NCBI GenBank assembly: GCA_015501055.1 | Contig: JADNYV010000361.1 | Coordinates: 1-34,934 of the forward strand | Direction of reading: 5' to 3' | Length of the DNA stretch: 34,934 nucleotides | From: Mucidula mucida | Taxonomy: Eukaryota > Basidiomycota > Agaricomycetes > Agaricales > Physalacriaceae | Part shown: positions 1-11,983 of the stretch, piece after piece | Position numbering within the stretch: the stretch's first letter is position 1 | How the letters are laid out: every line of letters starts with the position of its first letter | Program-made: the position numbers and the translations under genes | Notes under the pieces: model-generated | What the model was told of the DNA's origin: nothing | Database searches by the model: none | The model's input: the letters and a program-made list of their open reading frames with translations, nothing else

Positions 1-2289
1 GCGAAACGTCTTTGTCTTCCAAAACCATTACTAGGGCACTAAGCGTAGATGTCAAATATGAATGAATGCGAACGGAAGGAGCCGCCTACCGGTTAAGATA
101 CGACGCGTTAGGCTTGTCAAATGCTCTAGCAATCTCAATATCCGCTGCATCCTGAGTATCGACGCTAAATTTATTCATGCTCTCACGCAAGCGCATGCGA
201 ATGCCATCCGGATGCTTATCGAGCTCCTTGTCGACAGCGACGACACCCTTGTAACCAAGAAATCGTATTTGGAACTGCAAGATTGGAAAGTCAGCGAGCT
301 GTGATCCATATTACATAGACGTACAGCTGAAGGCTTGATTGTAGTACTTCCATGATCACGGCGATCTTTACACAGCTCCTCCCATATTTCGTCTGCCAGA
401 CTTTGCGAAATGGTACCAGCGCCGTCAGTATGAATATGAGGTGTCATCCCAATGTCTGGTATCTCCTCCCACTGATCCCGCAAGATACGAACCGACGGAT
501 CCGTGGCCGTGAACGCCTGGCCAATGCGAGCTGCCAACTTGGATGGCTGCGTCATAATTGTCTTGCCTCTGAAGTCACCGATGTCGTGTCTGATACGATC
601 CCCATTCACTAGACCAAGCCTGGGGTGGTAGAATGGACAGATAAACCAGACCGCATGTTCCCGAAGAGCTGAGGAGGAATAGGCAAGGAATTCGAAGTGT
701 TTCCCGCCCCAACGCGAAACCTTCCTTCAAGACCGTGCCCACGCGCTGCCGGACGAAGGTTGCGCCGTCAACCATACGGTCCCAGCGGTATTGCAAGCGA
801 TCTTCGTCTCGGAAATCAACGCGTAAGAAGTTGTGCTCGTAGCCAACATACTGCCGGATGATTCGATTGGACTGAGTGGCATATGGCCCTTCGAGAAGTT
901 GTCGAGTTGGGGTAAAAGTGACATGGCCACAAGGAAAATGGCCGGAAGCCAACTTCGAGGCGTCGTAGATAAACTCTTTGGCGACACGTTCGAAGCAATC
1001 AAGAGGAGATTCTCTGCCAGGAGCCGGTCTCTCTTCGAGGGCTACGCCGAAGTGGCGAAGAAGATCACCAACATACTCGGGCGACTTCGCTTTCAACCGA
1101 TACCTGACGCGGGGTATGATTTCCTCTAATTGCCGCGTGTTGAGATGACCATTGTAGAGGAGTGCCTCCAACTGGAACGCAACAGGCCACTCGAATTCTT
1201 TGATAGTCTTGCGAATTTTATATAAGGACCTTTCGTCGAAAAACTTCAGTTGACTGGTAGCCTCAATGGCAAGGCTGACAGATTTCAGTTCCCTGAATTG
1301 GGAACCCAACCCAGCATTCTTGCACAGGTAGCGAAACTTGTCTAGGGAATCGGCTTCATTATAGAGAAGTAATCTCATCTGGCACGCGAACGGAGCGCGG
1401 TCCTTGTGAGCGTCATGAATGTATCCGACGCGCTCCTTCGACTTTTGACCAGTCGAGTTGTACAAATTGATTGATTCAAATGACGGGGGAGTCAAGGTGT
1501 CGAAACATAGATCTTGAGATGTTGAGATGACTTGCCGTGAATGCAATTTACACTTACATGGTTTTCCGTCGTATCCTCCACCAATCTTATTGATAGAAGA
1601 AAAATTGAGGTTGATATCGAAGGCTTGATTGTCTCGCGTTTCGTTCCCCGCCTGGATATATAGATGATCAAACTACAGCACGAAAGTGAATGGATACTTA
1701 CTCTGATACGGATCAGTTTGTGGTCGTATTCGAACGTGAGCCACGCGCTCTGGGCGTCAGTCACATAGTCATGCTCCCACTCGACCGAGAAGCCTCTAGA
1801 TGGAAGGGGACCAGTAGGGCGATACTGAGTGTGATAGTAAACGCCAAACTGAACGGTATCAACCCGAAGGCGATGATCCAGCTTGCGCAGGATTTCTGCG
1901 TGCTCAGCCTCTCTGTCTGGATCAACGTATGGCGTTCGCTGAAGCGTCAAAGCAAGATCCTCGTAAGGGTGCCCGCGGGGACGGAATCTAAGCTTGTGTG
2001 GTTTGCCATCCTCAACAGGCATGCGAATGGGGCGCTCATCAACCCAGTCCAAGAACTTTTTGCCAATCTCATAGGTTGGGAGGGTGAGTGTGCCCGTAGT
2101 ATCATTACGATAGCCACCTAGCTTTTCATTGATGTTAACTCTGACCTGGAAATTCAAGAGCAGCTGCCGTTCTGGTCGCTCGACGTCGTGAGTCGGATGG
2201 AATTCGTCGGAATGAATGACGGTAGCGAGCAGTTTGGTCAATTCCCAGTTCGTTGCGGTGTCTGGAATGCCTCGTATTGCTATATCCAT
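1..2289 (-). CDS. RNA-dependent RNA polymerase (RNA silencing), 5' part; one frameshift
   Basis: Eukaryotic cellular RdRP (QDE-1/RDR family), which makes double-stranded RNA for RNA silencing. Only the N-terminal and central part lies in the window; the catalytic aspartate motif would lie beyond the left edge. Start chosen at 2289 (protein begins MDIAIRGIPDTATNWELTK); an upstream in-frame ATG at 2382 is possible. Exons: 2289-1702, 1651-1558, 1512-325, 274-90, 38-1; introns are 45-51 nt with GT-AG. Family-typical stretches are NFLRVDFRDEDRLQYRWDR, KHFEFLAYSSSALREHAVWF, DGAGTISQSLADEIW and QIRFLGYKGVVAVDKELDK. The frame breaks at about 703-710, where the coding strand has GGGG before CGGG; removing one G joins the two halves. 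Read literally, translation stops at 575. It is head-to-head with the MTHFR gene, 179 bp apart. Confidence 0.88.
703..710 (-). other. apparent +1 frameshift in the RdRP gene
   Basis: On the minus strand the reading frame up to ...KEGFALG leaves the family sequence here, and the sequence GGKHFEFLAYSSS resumes one frame over. No GT-AG intron explains the switch. The site is a G-rich run (GGGGCGGG), so either a real one-base insertion or a homopolymer base-call error fits. Confidence 0.75.
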
Positions 2290-2468
2290 GGTAGTGCGCC
2301 GGATTATCGAGATCGGGGCGAGATTGAAGGCCGCGATGGTAATGGTCCGGAGCCAACCTGGAAAGGCGTGTTTGTGACTCAATCATTTGCTACGTGACGG
2401 GCGCATCGGACTTGGTTTCCGAGCTTCCGAATCGTAACTTTCATGCACCCGATCGCCAATCATCTATC

Positions 2469-4591
2469 ATGAAAATAATTGACAAGATTGCAGGCCGCGA
2501 TGCCTCCAATCCATTCTACTTCTTCGAGTTCTTTCCGCCGCGCACGGACCAAGTCAATGTCCTCGCTTGATCCAAATACCTCAACTGACGTCTGTAATGC
2601 ATATAGGGATTTGAGAATCTCCTCTCTCGCATATCCCGACTGGCAGCATTAAAACCACTGGCAGTCAGTATAACATGGGGAGCGGGAGGCAGTACGCGAG
2701 ATCGTAGTCTTGACCTCGCGGGCATCACCCAGAAGGAGTATCATATCGATACTCTCCTCCATTTGACATGTACAAATATGCTGCAAGGAATGGTGGACGA
2801 TGCACTGAATGTACGTGCATTCCTGACCATGAGATCTCCTCTCATCTATTTCCAGGCTGCCCGCAGCCGTGGTATACAAAATATATTAGCTCTTCGAGGA
2901 GGTACTTTGCCCGGGTTGTCCACTCAACCAAGGCTAATTTTAGATAGATCCACCCAAGGGCAAGGAAGAATGGATCCCGATTGACCCTCGCTTTCAACAT
3001 GGCGTCGACCTCGTTTCCTACATTCGCTCATCTTCTCAACTCTCATCTCACTTCTGTATCGGCGTTGCTGGTAAGCAGACTCGTTTCTCCTCATTTCACG
3101 CATTGAAGCCTTTCTGCAGGCTACCCTGATGGCCACCCCGACACCTCAAATGACGAGGACATCGAACTGGACTATCTCAAAGCCAAAGTTGATGCTGGTG
3201 CTGACTTTATAGTTACCCAACTCTTCTACGACGTCGACCAGTTTCTTCGATGGAAAGACAAGGTCCGGGCCAAAGGCATCACCGTACCTATTATTCCTGG
3301 TGTCATGCCCATCCAAACATATTCCTCCTTTCTCCGTCTCATCAAGCTATGTGGAACCAGCGTGCCCGAACAGGTCATGCAGGACCTTGAACCGATCAAG
3401 CACGACGATCAACTCGTCAAAGACTACGGTGTAGCACTTGCCGTGACTATGATTCGTCGTCTGACCACGGAGGGCGAAATTCCCGGCGTGCATTTTTGTA
3501 CCCTCAACTTGGAGAAGAGTGTCCAGCGAGTGCTTGAAACCTTGCAATGGACCGGCATCGTTCCGCCTCCCCACAACAAACTCATCGATGACCACACTAG
3601 CCCGGATGGACTGACAGTGACGCCTACAACCGCGAGTAAAGACGCCAAGTATGGTCTTGCGGCCTTACCCTCGACAGAGAAAGAAGTCGGCAGTGGCGAA
3701 TTGAACAATGCCGCTTCTTGGGACGACTTCCCCAACGGTCGCTTTGGTGACTTTAAAAGTCCTGCTTACGGAAATCAGGATCCCTGGGGAAACGTTGCCA
3801 ACTTGGTACGAATTCTTCACTGCTCGCTGTCCCGTTTAACTCACCAATCTTCTCAGCCGCCTGGCGAATGGGGGAATCCCAAGGCTATTGACGACCTCAC
3901 CCGTATCTTCCTCGACTATCTGAATTCCAAATCTCAAACAACTCCGTTCTCACTCGAACCGCTATGTCCTGAGTCTATCAAAATTCTGTCGCATCTGAAG
4001 AAGCTAACGGAACGTGGTTGGTGGACTGTCGGCTCTCAGCCTGCGGTGGACGGCGCGCGTTCCGATGACGAGGTGTTCGGCTGGGGTCCAAGATGTGGTT
4101 TCGTGTTCCAAAAAGGCTTTGTAGAGTTCTTTTGTGAGGAAAGCGATGTAGACGTCATCGAGAAGAGAGTGGAAGACAAAGGCAAAGGCTGGGTGCATTG
4201 GTTTGCGGCCAACTCCAAGGTAAGGCCCTTTTTATCGAGTCTTCACTCTGACGTTCAGTGCAGGGCGATTTCCGTGGAAATGTTGCCGACGACGATCGCA
4301 ATGCGGTGACGTGGGGTGTGTTTCCTGGCCAGGAGATTATACAGACTACTATTATCGAACGTGAATCGTTCCTCTCCTGGAAGGTTTGTGCCTACTATTG
4401 CACGTATGACTTGCTGCTGACCTTTCTAGGACGAGGCGTTCTCGATCTGGTCGGAATGGGCCTCGTATTATAGACCTGGTTCTGAAGAACGGATATTACT
4501 GGACGGGGTCAAGACTGGACGATGGCTCGTGAGCATTGTACATCACGGTTATAAGGATACAGAAGCGCTATGGAAATTCCTCTTTGAATGA
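2469..4591 (+). CDS. MET13: methylenetetrahydrofolate reductase (NADPH), MTHFR
   Basis: Reduces 5,10-methylene-THF to 5-methyl-THF for methionine synthesis in the cytosol. Eight exons: 2469-2558, 2607-2810, 2856-2901, 2948-3070, 3120-3805, 3857-4219, 4264-4383, 4430-4591; all junctions keep phase and give 597 residues, normal for fungal MTHFR. The N-terminal FAD-binding TIM barrel shows FEFFPPRT (about residue 17), VTW-like ITWGAGG, LALRGDPP (about 108) and [16 protein letters not shown]. The C-terminal regulatory half begins after [19 protein letters not shown] and contains [19 protein letters not shown] and [18 protein letters not shown]. Fungi usually carry two paralogues (MET12 and MET13 types); the symbol is my best choice but the paralogue is not proven. 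The first intron donor could also be six bases upstream, with little effect on the protein. Confidence 0.93.
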
Positions 4592-4725
4592 AGAATGAAT
4601 AGCCTCGACTGGTCAAACTCCCACACTCTGTCGATAGACTACCTAAATAATGTTCTTGGCTTAGTGTACATCTACCCACAGCTGCCACCGTGCGCTAATG
4701 TAACTATCATTGAACTATCATCATC

Positions 4726-5385
4726 ATGGACCGTCCATACGTGCTTCACCTGGGCAAAGGCATCACTATGGTTCGCCTCGCTCCATTACTTACGAGTGAT
4801 TTCCTCGCTAATAGCAAATAAAAGACCTTCAAAGACCCACACATAACGCGCGTTGTCGTATCCGCGGAGCCAGACACCGACCTCTTTTATTTCACTTCAC
4901 ATTGGCACGAAAAATACGGCGAATACATGCATATCATTGAGGGGAAAGTCCAGATTACCATCGGCGCAAGTGTGAAAACCTACACTGCCGAGGATACATT
5001 GGTGCACATTCCCAAGGGGATAACACGTGAGGGGAGTTCCGTTGGTTATAGAGGAGACAATAGATCCATCAGTATGCTTCGTTCTTCTTCTAGCGTGCAT
5101 GATCACTGATATCGATGCTCCAAATGCTTTAAATTGGCCTGGGAGCGCGATGATTGTATCCCCGTGGTAGCAAATGTTCATGCCTTCCAGCACGTTCTTG
5201 GTCAACTTCCCTCCCGCCACAAGGTTGCGAAAGAATAACTCCTTTTCAGAGTCCTGAGATAATGGCAAGTTCTATCCCTTGCTTTATGATGCTGAGAGCT
5301 TCATGTTGTCCTTTAGTTCATGATCGTCTTTGGGTACTACATCGCTCCATTACTGGGCTACGAAAGAAAGTTGAAGGCATTGTGA
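4726..5385 (+). pseudogene. cupin-domain protein pseudogene with an inverted internal exon
   Basis: Small fungal cupin relic. Exon 1 (about 4726-5071, +) encodes a double-stranded beta-helix half with HWHEKYGEYMHIIEGKV and VHIPKG. It has an in-frame TAA at 4819-4821 (possibly avoided by a weak 54-nt intron ending at 4823) and a one-base loss near 5021-5025, after which the frame of VPLVIEETIDPS continues. Exon 3 (5317-5385, +) encodes FGYYIAPLLGYERKLKAL and a stop. The expected middle exon, with ELFFRNLVAGGKL and YHGDTIIALPGQFKAFG, lies on the opposite strand at 5253-5107, with its own acceptor (ATCTCAG) and donor (GTGATC). Order and phase (all phase 0) would be complete if 5107-5253 were flipped. 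As it stands no intact product can be made from one transcript. Confidence 0.8.
5107..5253 (-). other. inverted exon 2 of the cupin pseudogene
   Basis: A 147-nt open stretch on the minus strand, exactly 49 codons, beginning DSEKELFFRNLVAGGKL and ending QFKAFGASIS, flanked by a splice acceptor on its 5' side and a donor on its 3' side in minus orientation. It supplies the part missing between the two plus-strand exons of the surrounding cupin gene. The left junction DNA (5072-5106) carries two donor sites back to back; the right junction (5254-5316) carries two acceptor sites back to back. Together the junctions are 98 nt, the size of two ordinary introns of this genome. Confidence 0.8.
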
Positions 5386-5422
5386 GCGAATGAAGAAGAG
5401 GTATATTAGTAAAACTGTATGG

Positions 5423-7115
5423 TTATCTGGATCGAAATCGAAGCGCAAAGCGCCACAAATCACTAATCGCATCCTTCCGAAGAACTTTGGCGTGCATGTA
5501 ACCCGTAGAAAGCTCGAGACGCATCATAGCCGGACTAGGATTTCTACACGAGTACTTGCGCACCAAGTCGTTGACCAGCGTGTGATTGCGCACGGCATGA
5601 TGGGAGTACACCAAAAGCGTAGTGGCGTCTTCGTCATTCTGATGTGCCGCTTCGTCGGGCGTCTGCGCCAACGACAAGTCGAGCGACTTGAGGAACGGAA
5701 ATTTGCCTTGACCTATCGCATCGAGGAGTCTTTTCTGTACGCCATTTAAGCACACATTGTAGCTGAGTGTGAGTAAATAAGATCACGTACGAGGACATTT
5801 TGCTGGAAAGGCACTTTCGCTTCATTTGATCCTACACACATCGACAAAGCAACAAGACGGCGGCATAACAACAGCACGTCAAGCGACAGCTGCCCCAGAC
5901 AGTAGTGGCCGTCGAAAGGAGCATGTATGCGCAGGACCTTCAGAGTGCACGCGTGCTTGGGCAGCACGCATAGGAAAAACACGGCAGCCATTAGATCCGA
6001 ATCGCGCCACTCCCGCTGGGAGAACATCCCGAGATCCATGTTCAGCTCTACCAGGCCTGAGTAAGATTGGAGATATTCATACATCACATCATCGCCTTGG
6101 TGGACGGTGAGCTGGGTTAGGCGCACCCCGTCCTGTCGGAGGATGTGCCAAAATTCCTGGGGAGCTCCCATATCGCCATGTTGTATTGTGAGGGAAGTAA
6201 GAGCGCTGAAGTGTCGGCGGACGGAGGAGATAGAATGAAAGATAGATGGAGAACTGCCGTCCACGGTTAGACTTTTTAGAGGAAGACATGTATCGGCCCG
6301 GACACCCGAGAACAAGTCGAATAGGCCGAGAGAAGATTCGGGGTCGCAGGCAAGAGTGGCGCCGATAGCGAGGGTGCTGAGATTTGGGGAGTTGGCGATA
6401 AGACTTCTAGGGAGGATTCGAGAAGCCGGGGTTCTGCCTGCTCTTCTGAGATGAAGACTGGAGATGTTTTTGAAATAACATGCGATGGTTAGCGAGGTCG
6501 CGCTGATAGTGCACTGATGGCACATATCAAGAGAGAGATGCGTAAGGTGTGGAAGGATGCTGAGTTTGTACAGGATTTTGTCTTGGTACGCCACATCCAT
6601 GGACTGTATACTGTCCAAGCTGATTCTGAAGCACCCCTGTGAGTCGTTCAAAAATTGGCGTGCGGTGATACGTACGAAATCGACTTGAGAGCAGTGAGTT
6701 TTGGTATAACAGATGACAAATTTTCCTCAATCATCCTGCGAGACTGTTCATTTGCCTGAACCATCTGCATCATCTCCCAAAGCAGCTGGAATTTGGATGA
6801 CAGCATAGTCAATGAACGGATCTCCAAATATTGAAAGCATTCTCCAAGCGTGCTTCGTCCACGCGCGATGTCCGATAGCACTTCCATGGTCAATGAACAT
6901 CGAGAGTCGGCTCCGAGGTCGATGACCAGGTGCGTGAAGATAAGCGGGGAGACGGCGCTGTTGAGTGCCTTGCATGTCCCTCTCAATCTCTTGAGATCAT
7001 CGCGTTTGAGCTATGTAGAAGAAATCGAACATTAGCTTGGGTGACGGCAGTACAAGGGATAAATGACCTCTTGAAGAACGAGGTGCATTACTTCTAAAGG
7101 CAAGCCGAGCGACAT
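5423..7115 (-). CDS. F-box protein with leucine-rich C-terminal region
   Basis: Likely substrate adaptor of an SCF ubiquitin ligase. Four exons: 7115-7068, 7010-6676, 6625-5791, 5734-5423, total 509 residues; phases agree at each junction and introns are 50-57 nt. The F-box is at the very N-terminus: LPLEVMHLVLQE joined by splicing to LKRDDLKRLRGTCKALNS, then PLIFTHLVIDLG. The rest is rich in leucine and carries irregular LRR-like segments (LPHLTHLSLDM, SPNLSTLAIGA, LKSLTVDG, FSALTSLTIQHGD, LKVLRIHAPFDG). This is the usual shape of the expanded F-box families of Agaricomycetes; no substrate can be named. Start chosen because the F-box motif begins right after it; the sequence upstream gives no better N-terminus. 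Confidence 0.78.
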
Positions 7116-7425
7116 GAGCGACAGCTGAGTCTTTCCCGAGTACACGAGAGCTTTTATTGGCGCGGGGCTTCTGCAGATAAACATCATTGAGGCACCATTG
7201 TCGAGGTTGACATCTGACTGGATTGAAATACATCTGAACCTGCTACCGAGTTGGATGAAAGGTCCAGGGAACCGATACACGGTCTCTAAACATGGCATGC
7301 ACGGTATTTTGCAGAATTCAAAAGTGCGGTGTTAGCTACGAAACTGTGCGGATATAAGCCAGCCTGTCTAAACACCGTATGAATGACCCGTGCGAGTCAG
7401 CAGCCAGCATTCTCACCTTTGAATA

Positions 7426-8025
7426 TCATGACAGGGAGACTTTATCGAGAATTTTCCAGCTTTCCACGGGGCCGTTACATTCCGCAATCCAGATCTCCGA
7501 TGTTTCAAAGGTCGACATCCAGTCTTCCCCTGCACCTTGAGAACAGTTCAAGGCGACACCATCGCCATCTTCGATCGATTTAATTCGACCTGCGTCATTG
7601 AGTGCTTTATAGAAACTAGTTCTCTCCCCAAGAGCCGCGTCCTCGTCCGTGATGTAACACAGGGAGATGTGGGGGAAAAGCGGGGTACGAGGCTCTTGGT
7701 TTAGCGCTTTGTGAGTATGCGCGTGCAATGACCACAATTCCGGAGTTGGCTTGACGGCTATGTAGACAGACCGGAAGAAATGGTCGCCGATGTTGACTGA
7801 GTTGAATGATATCTTTAGAGGTGTAGACTTGGGAATCGAGGCACGCAGTTCTTGGAGGGAAATCGAAGAATCGGCCGGCAAAGAGAGCAGTGTTATATGG
7901 GGTTCGAAAGAGGGATACGAGGCCTCTGAGGTCCGGGCTGAAGAAGCTGGACGAATGTCCATAATATGCTTCAGCTTCTCAGCATCCTTGCGCGAAGGTA
8001 CGATCCAAAGGGTGACACCTAACAC
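7426..8025 (-). CDS. CPD1: 2',3'-cyclic-nucleotide 3'-phosphodiesterase, CPD1-type 2H enzyme
   Basis: Single-exon gene of 199 residues, a normal length for yeast-type CPD1. The 2H phosphoesterase signature is present twice: PHITLLSL (H43, T45) and PHISLCYI (H119, S121); the two His-x-Ser/Thr motifs form the active site. The N-terminus GVTLWIVPSRKDAEKLKHIM resembles the start of fungal cyclic phosphodiesterases. The family hydrolyses ADP-ribose 1'',2''-cyclic phosphate made during tRNA splicing. The gene is divergent from the YPT6 homologue, with 178 bp between starts. A macrodomain protein that could act on the related product ADP-ribose-1''-phosphate lies about 22 kb away in this window, which may be chance. 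Confidence 0.87.
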   Translation of the reverse strand: MLGVTLWIVPSRKDAEKLKHIMDIRPASSARTSEASYPSFEPHITLLSLPADSSISLQELRASIPKSTPLKISFNSVNIGDHFFRSVYIAVKPTPELWSLHAHTHKALNQEPRTPLFPHISLCYITDEDAALGERTSFYKALNDAGRIKSIEDGDGVALNCSQGAGEDWMSTFETSEIWIAECNGPVESWKILDKVSLS

Positions 8026-8203
8026 TTATCAATGACTAGTCAATGAATCGGTGTTGCTTTTGTTACCCATGCAAGTGACTGTTGTTGGTTGAAGATTGTA
8101 CGGATTCGGAACACATAATGTTGATGACGCGTGGCCGTCCCTTCCTCATTCAGTTTCGTTACATACAGTGCTCGACTCCCGTAAATACTGCTCGTCCAAC
8201 GCC

Positions 8204-9107
<904 letters not shown>

Positions 9108-10204
9108 CTGCTCCCTGTCGTATCACGTTTTATCAGATTGCTCTTTCTACGATAGACCTATACCTCAGCTGCTTGTCTGATAATTGTCGTGCTTTTCCTC
9201 CAACTTGTTTTTGCCCGTTTCTTTGGCTCTCTTCTATGGTTCTAGGCGGCTTGACTCCGCTACAGTAGCGGAGTCAAGCGATCCCGCCTTCCCTGGTCGC
9301 AGACAGTCGTGTTAGATCACATTTGCGCTCCACAACGACAAGAATTCCTGCCCCTGCTTTGGCTCAGTAAATGCTTCGACGTCTCCGCCTGGTCTCCGCC
9401 GATCCTTGGCATGACAGTCTGATGAACTAAACCTCGAAGCTTGAGGTCTCCATGGCTGGAAAACTGGGATCCATGCGTGAGTCTGGACCTTTTGCTTTTC
9501 AGACTTCCGCTAGGGAATGCATGTGCGCCATTTCAGGCCTGAGATGTCGTGAGTTTTGTCAATGCTCGCACATCGCGACGAGACGAATGGAATTGGTGAG
9601 TAAGCCCTTCTGATGACAGTCTGATACGCTAATCCTACCGCATCGGGAAACGACAGATGAGACCGCATGACAATTCCGCTCCCGACGGCACAAATTGAAA
9701 TGGTTCAACACTTGAACTCAGTGTGTTGGTAACTCCTGTACTGCGCAGAGTTTCTCAACATATGTAACGACATGCCACGATCTCGGTCGACTTGTTCCGC
9801 CTGGCCTGCTTAGGCAATCCCCGAGGGTCGAGTTCACGCAGCTATCACTTAATTGAGATCAAAAACAGAAGACGTCCGCGAGCAATTGTAGCGGACGCAC
9901 ACCAGAATATTCACTTGTAGGTTTCGCCAATGTATACGGGGGCCACAGGCGGGAGGTGCGCCTCTTTCTAAAGCTCCTTGAAGCTTGCAAATTCCAATTT
10001 TTGCGGTCCGTCAAGATCTGCGCCTGACATAAGCGCAATGGCTCGAAAGGGCCAGATGAGATGCCTCCGTTATGATATCTAAATTCGTTTTGAGTTCCCA
10101 ACTTGCAGTGAACCTGACCGTTGCGATCGCGAGAGCGGAGACCTTCATAAACACCACGTTCGTTCACCGAGAAATTGTTGTTACTTCAAAACCCTCCAGT
10201 CGAT
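9108..10204 (+). other. 1.1-kb stretch with no recognised gene
   Basis: I see no protein-coding segment with family resemblance or sustained codon structure on either strand. It holds one strong palindrome (9250-9278) and two copies of TGACAGTCTGAT at about 9413 and 9615. A few GT-AG pairs could mark an untranslated leader of the downstream membrane-protein gene, but this is only a possibility. Confidence 0.5.
9250..9278. repeat. perfect 14-bp palindrome with one-base centre
   Basis: CTTGACTCCGCTAC, then A, then its exact reverse complement. A further GGCGG on the left and CCGCC on the right (after a short bulge) could extend the stem. It lies about 143 bp downstream of the YPT6 homologue stop codon. 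No flanking target duplication or open reading frame was seen, so a transposon end is not supported. Confidence 0.8.
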
Positions 10205-11983
10205 ATGTCGTCCGCTCTCGATTTGGTCAAACCTTCCGAAACCATTGGTACTATCCAGTTGGGTATCCTGATGAACTCTGTGCTCATCGGGGTTGTTTTC
10301 ATGCGTGAGTTGGCTTCTGCGATGTACTGAACTATTCGTAACTTCATTTCCTCTAGAATGGATCGCATACTTTAGCAGCAAGTTCGACGATCCGGTGCGT
10401 CTTTTTTTTCCATCTTTGAAATGTCTTCTGAACGCCGTCGCGACAGTGGCCAGTCAAGTACGTTTGCCGTCAGACTGTAGAGACCAAGGAGCTAACGTCC
10501 CTCAAGGTTGCTCGTGTATTGGGTAATGACCTTGGATATAGCCCACAGTGCGATATCATGGGAGGTGAGTGATTAGTGCTGTCGAAATTTGCATGTATAG
10601 CTCAAGCGTTTTTCTAGTATCTATGGCAGTACACGGTCATACATTTTGGCGACAAGGCTACTCTGATTGCCTCGCACTGGGTACGGGACCGCGCTCTACA
10701 GCGTCGTTGAAGACTAATCGGAAAAATAGGAATATGATAGTGGTCCTTGGTTCATCGTTCTGTGCGCGTCTTCTCTTACTCACCTTCCTGCGACTGACTC
10801 CAGTTCTCTAGGACTGCATCGCCTATCCAAGTACGCATCGTTGCGCCTGGGCGTCGCCCTCATTGACTCACCGTCATCTCCTCAGATGTTCCTGGCATGG
10901 CGTATACGGAAGATGCTTGCGGGAAAGCCTTTCCAGCTCGGCAACGTCCTCTTCGGTTTCATTTGCACGCTGTCCGTCATCCAAGTCATCTTTGGGCTGT
11001 ACATGTCGACCAGTTTGTTGATTGGTGTCAAATCTACCGAGGACTACGTCAAATTCGTGAATATTGCTGTTGCTTGGGAGTCGTTCGCCCTTGCTACTGA
11101 TGCTATTATCATGTGCGTCCAAACGGCTTTTATTTTGTGATGCCAAATTCATGAGGACTAGGCTTTCGTCGATTGGCACACTTCTGTACAGACGGACAGG
11201 CTTCAAGCGTACGTTCCTGGTTTCAATTGGATAGCGCGCGCGCCTGACTGAACGAAACATCAGAGACGGATTGGATCGTATTCAATCTGATCCTGGTTTC
11301 CATAGAGTGCGCTGTTCCGGTCACCCTGTTCACGGTAAAAGCCCTGTTCTAGTACCTCCTCCAACTCCACTGATGCTTTTTGAAGGTCGGCCACATGACT
11401 GCTGTGGTATGGGCACTCCTTGTTGAACTGTAGGCTGTTCTGATCGTAGTTTTGTAGATTACCAGTCCAACGACTGGTGTTCATCAACTCTTCGCTTGGT
11501 CCCAAGGTGCGTTATTCAGACTCACGAAATTCGACATTCGATACTGATATAGTTTTCAGCACGGTTATACTCGTGAGTTCTTCATAGCCCAGAGCGTACT
11601 AACGAGCGCTAAATATCCGTCCTTTTCATAAGGAACACGCTGTTCGTGGTAAGCACGCGCCCTTTTCTATCCTAGCTGTCCCCTCATGAATGGCCAGAAC
11701 TTGAATGCCCGTGGTAAACTGCGTCGTGGACAGGGCACCAGCAACACCTCCGGAGCCTTCGACCAGCCCGTCAATATTCTCTCCGGCATGGAGCGTGGCG
11801 CCATCAGCAGAAACAATGTACGGGGACCTCAGGCATGTCTTCACTCTATCGCACACAAATACATTGCTCAACATTCAGAAGCAGGTTCACATCGACGTCA
11901 ACCGAGAGGAGCACTACGCTATGGACCCCATCTCCACAAAACTCAGTGATACCGAGATCTACGACGGGAAGCAAAATATGTAG
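10205..11983 (+). CDS. DUF6534-type multi-pass membrane protein (16 exons)
   Basis: Basidiomycete-specific integral membrane protein of unknown function, usually seven membrane segments plus a DUF6534 C-terminal block. Exons: 10205-10304, 10357-10394, 10447-10457, 10507-10564, 10618-10680, 10730-10761, 10812-10830, 10886-11112, 11156-11208, 11264-11334, 11386-11406, 11458-11506, 11560-11572, 11633-11648, 11698-11817, 11879-11983. All phases agree and sum to 331 residues, the usual family length. Family sequence: LGILMNSVLIGVVFMQ, YFSSKFDDP, VMTLDIAHSAISWEYLWQY, HFGDKATLIASHW, TASPIQMFLAWRIRKM, and the C-terminal LYSNTLFVNLNARGKLR. Exons of 11, 13, 16 and 19 nt are required to keep these motifs. 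Some small-exon borders are inferred from phase plus motif fit. Confidence 0.82.

Noticed and set aside
4897..5268. Independent minus-strand gene overlapping the cupin
   Set aside because: Its recognisable part is exactly the missing middle of the cupin, with phase-0 borders, so inversion explains it better.
7116..7298. Longer N-terminus for the F-box protein
   Set aside because: The upstream frame has no resemblance to a domain and F-box proteins of this type start close to the LPxE motif.
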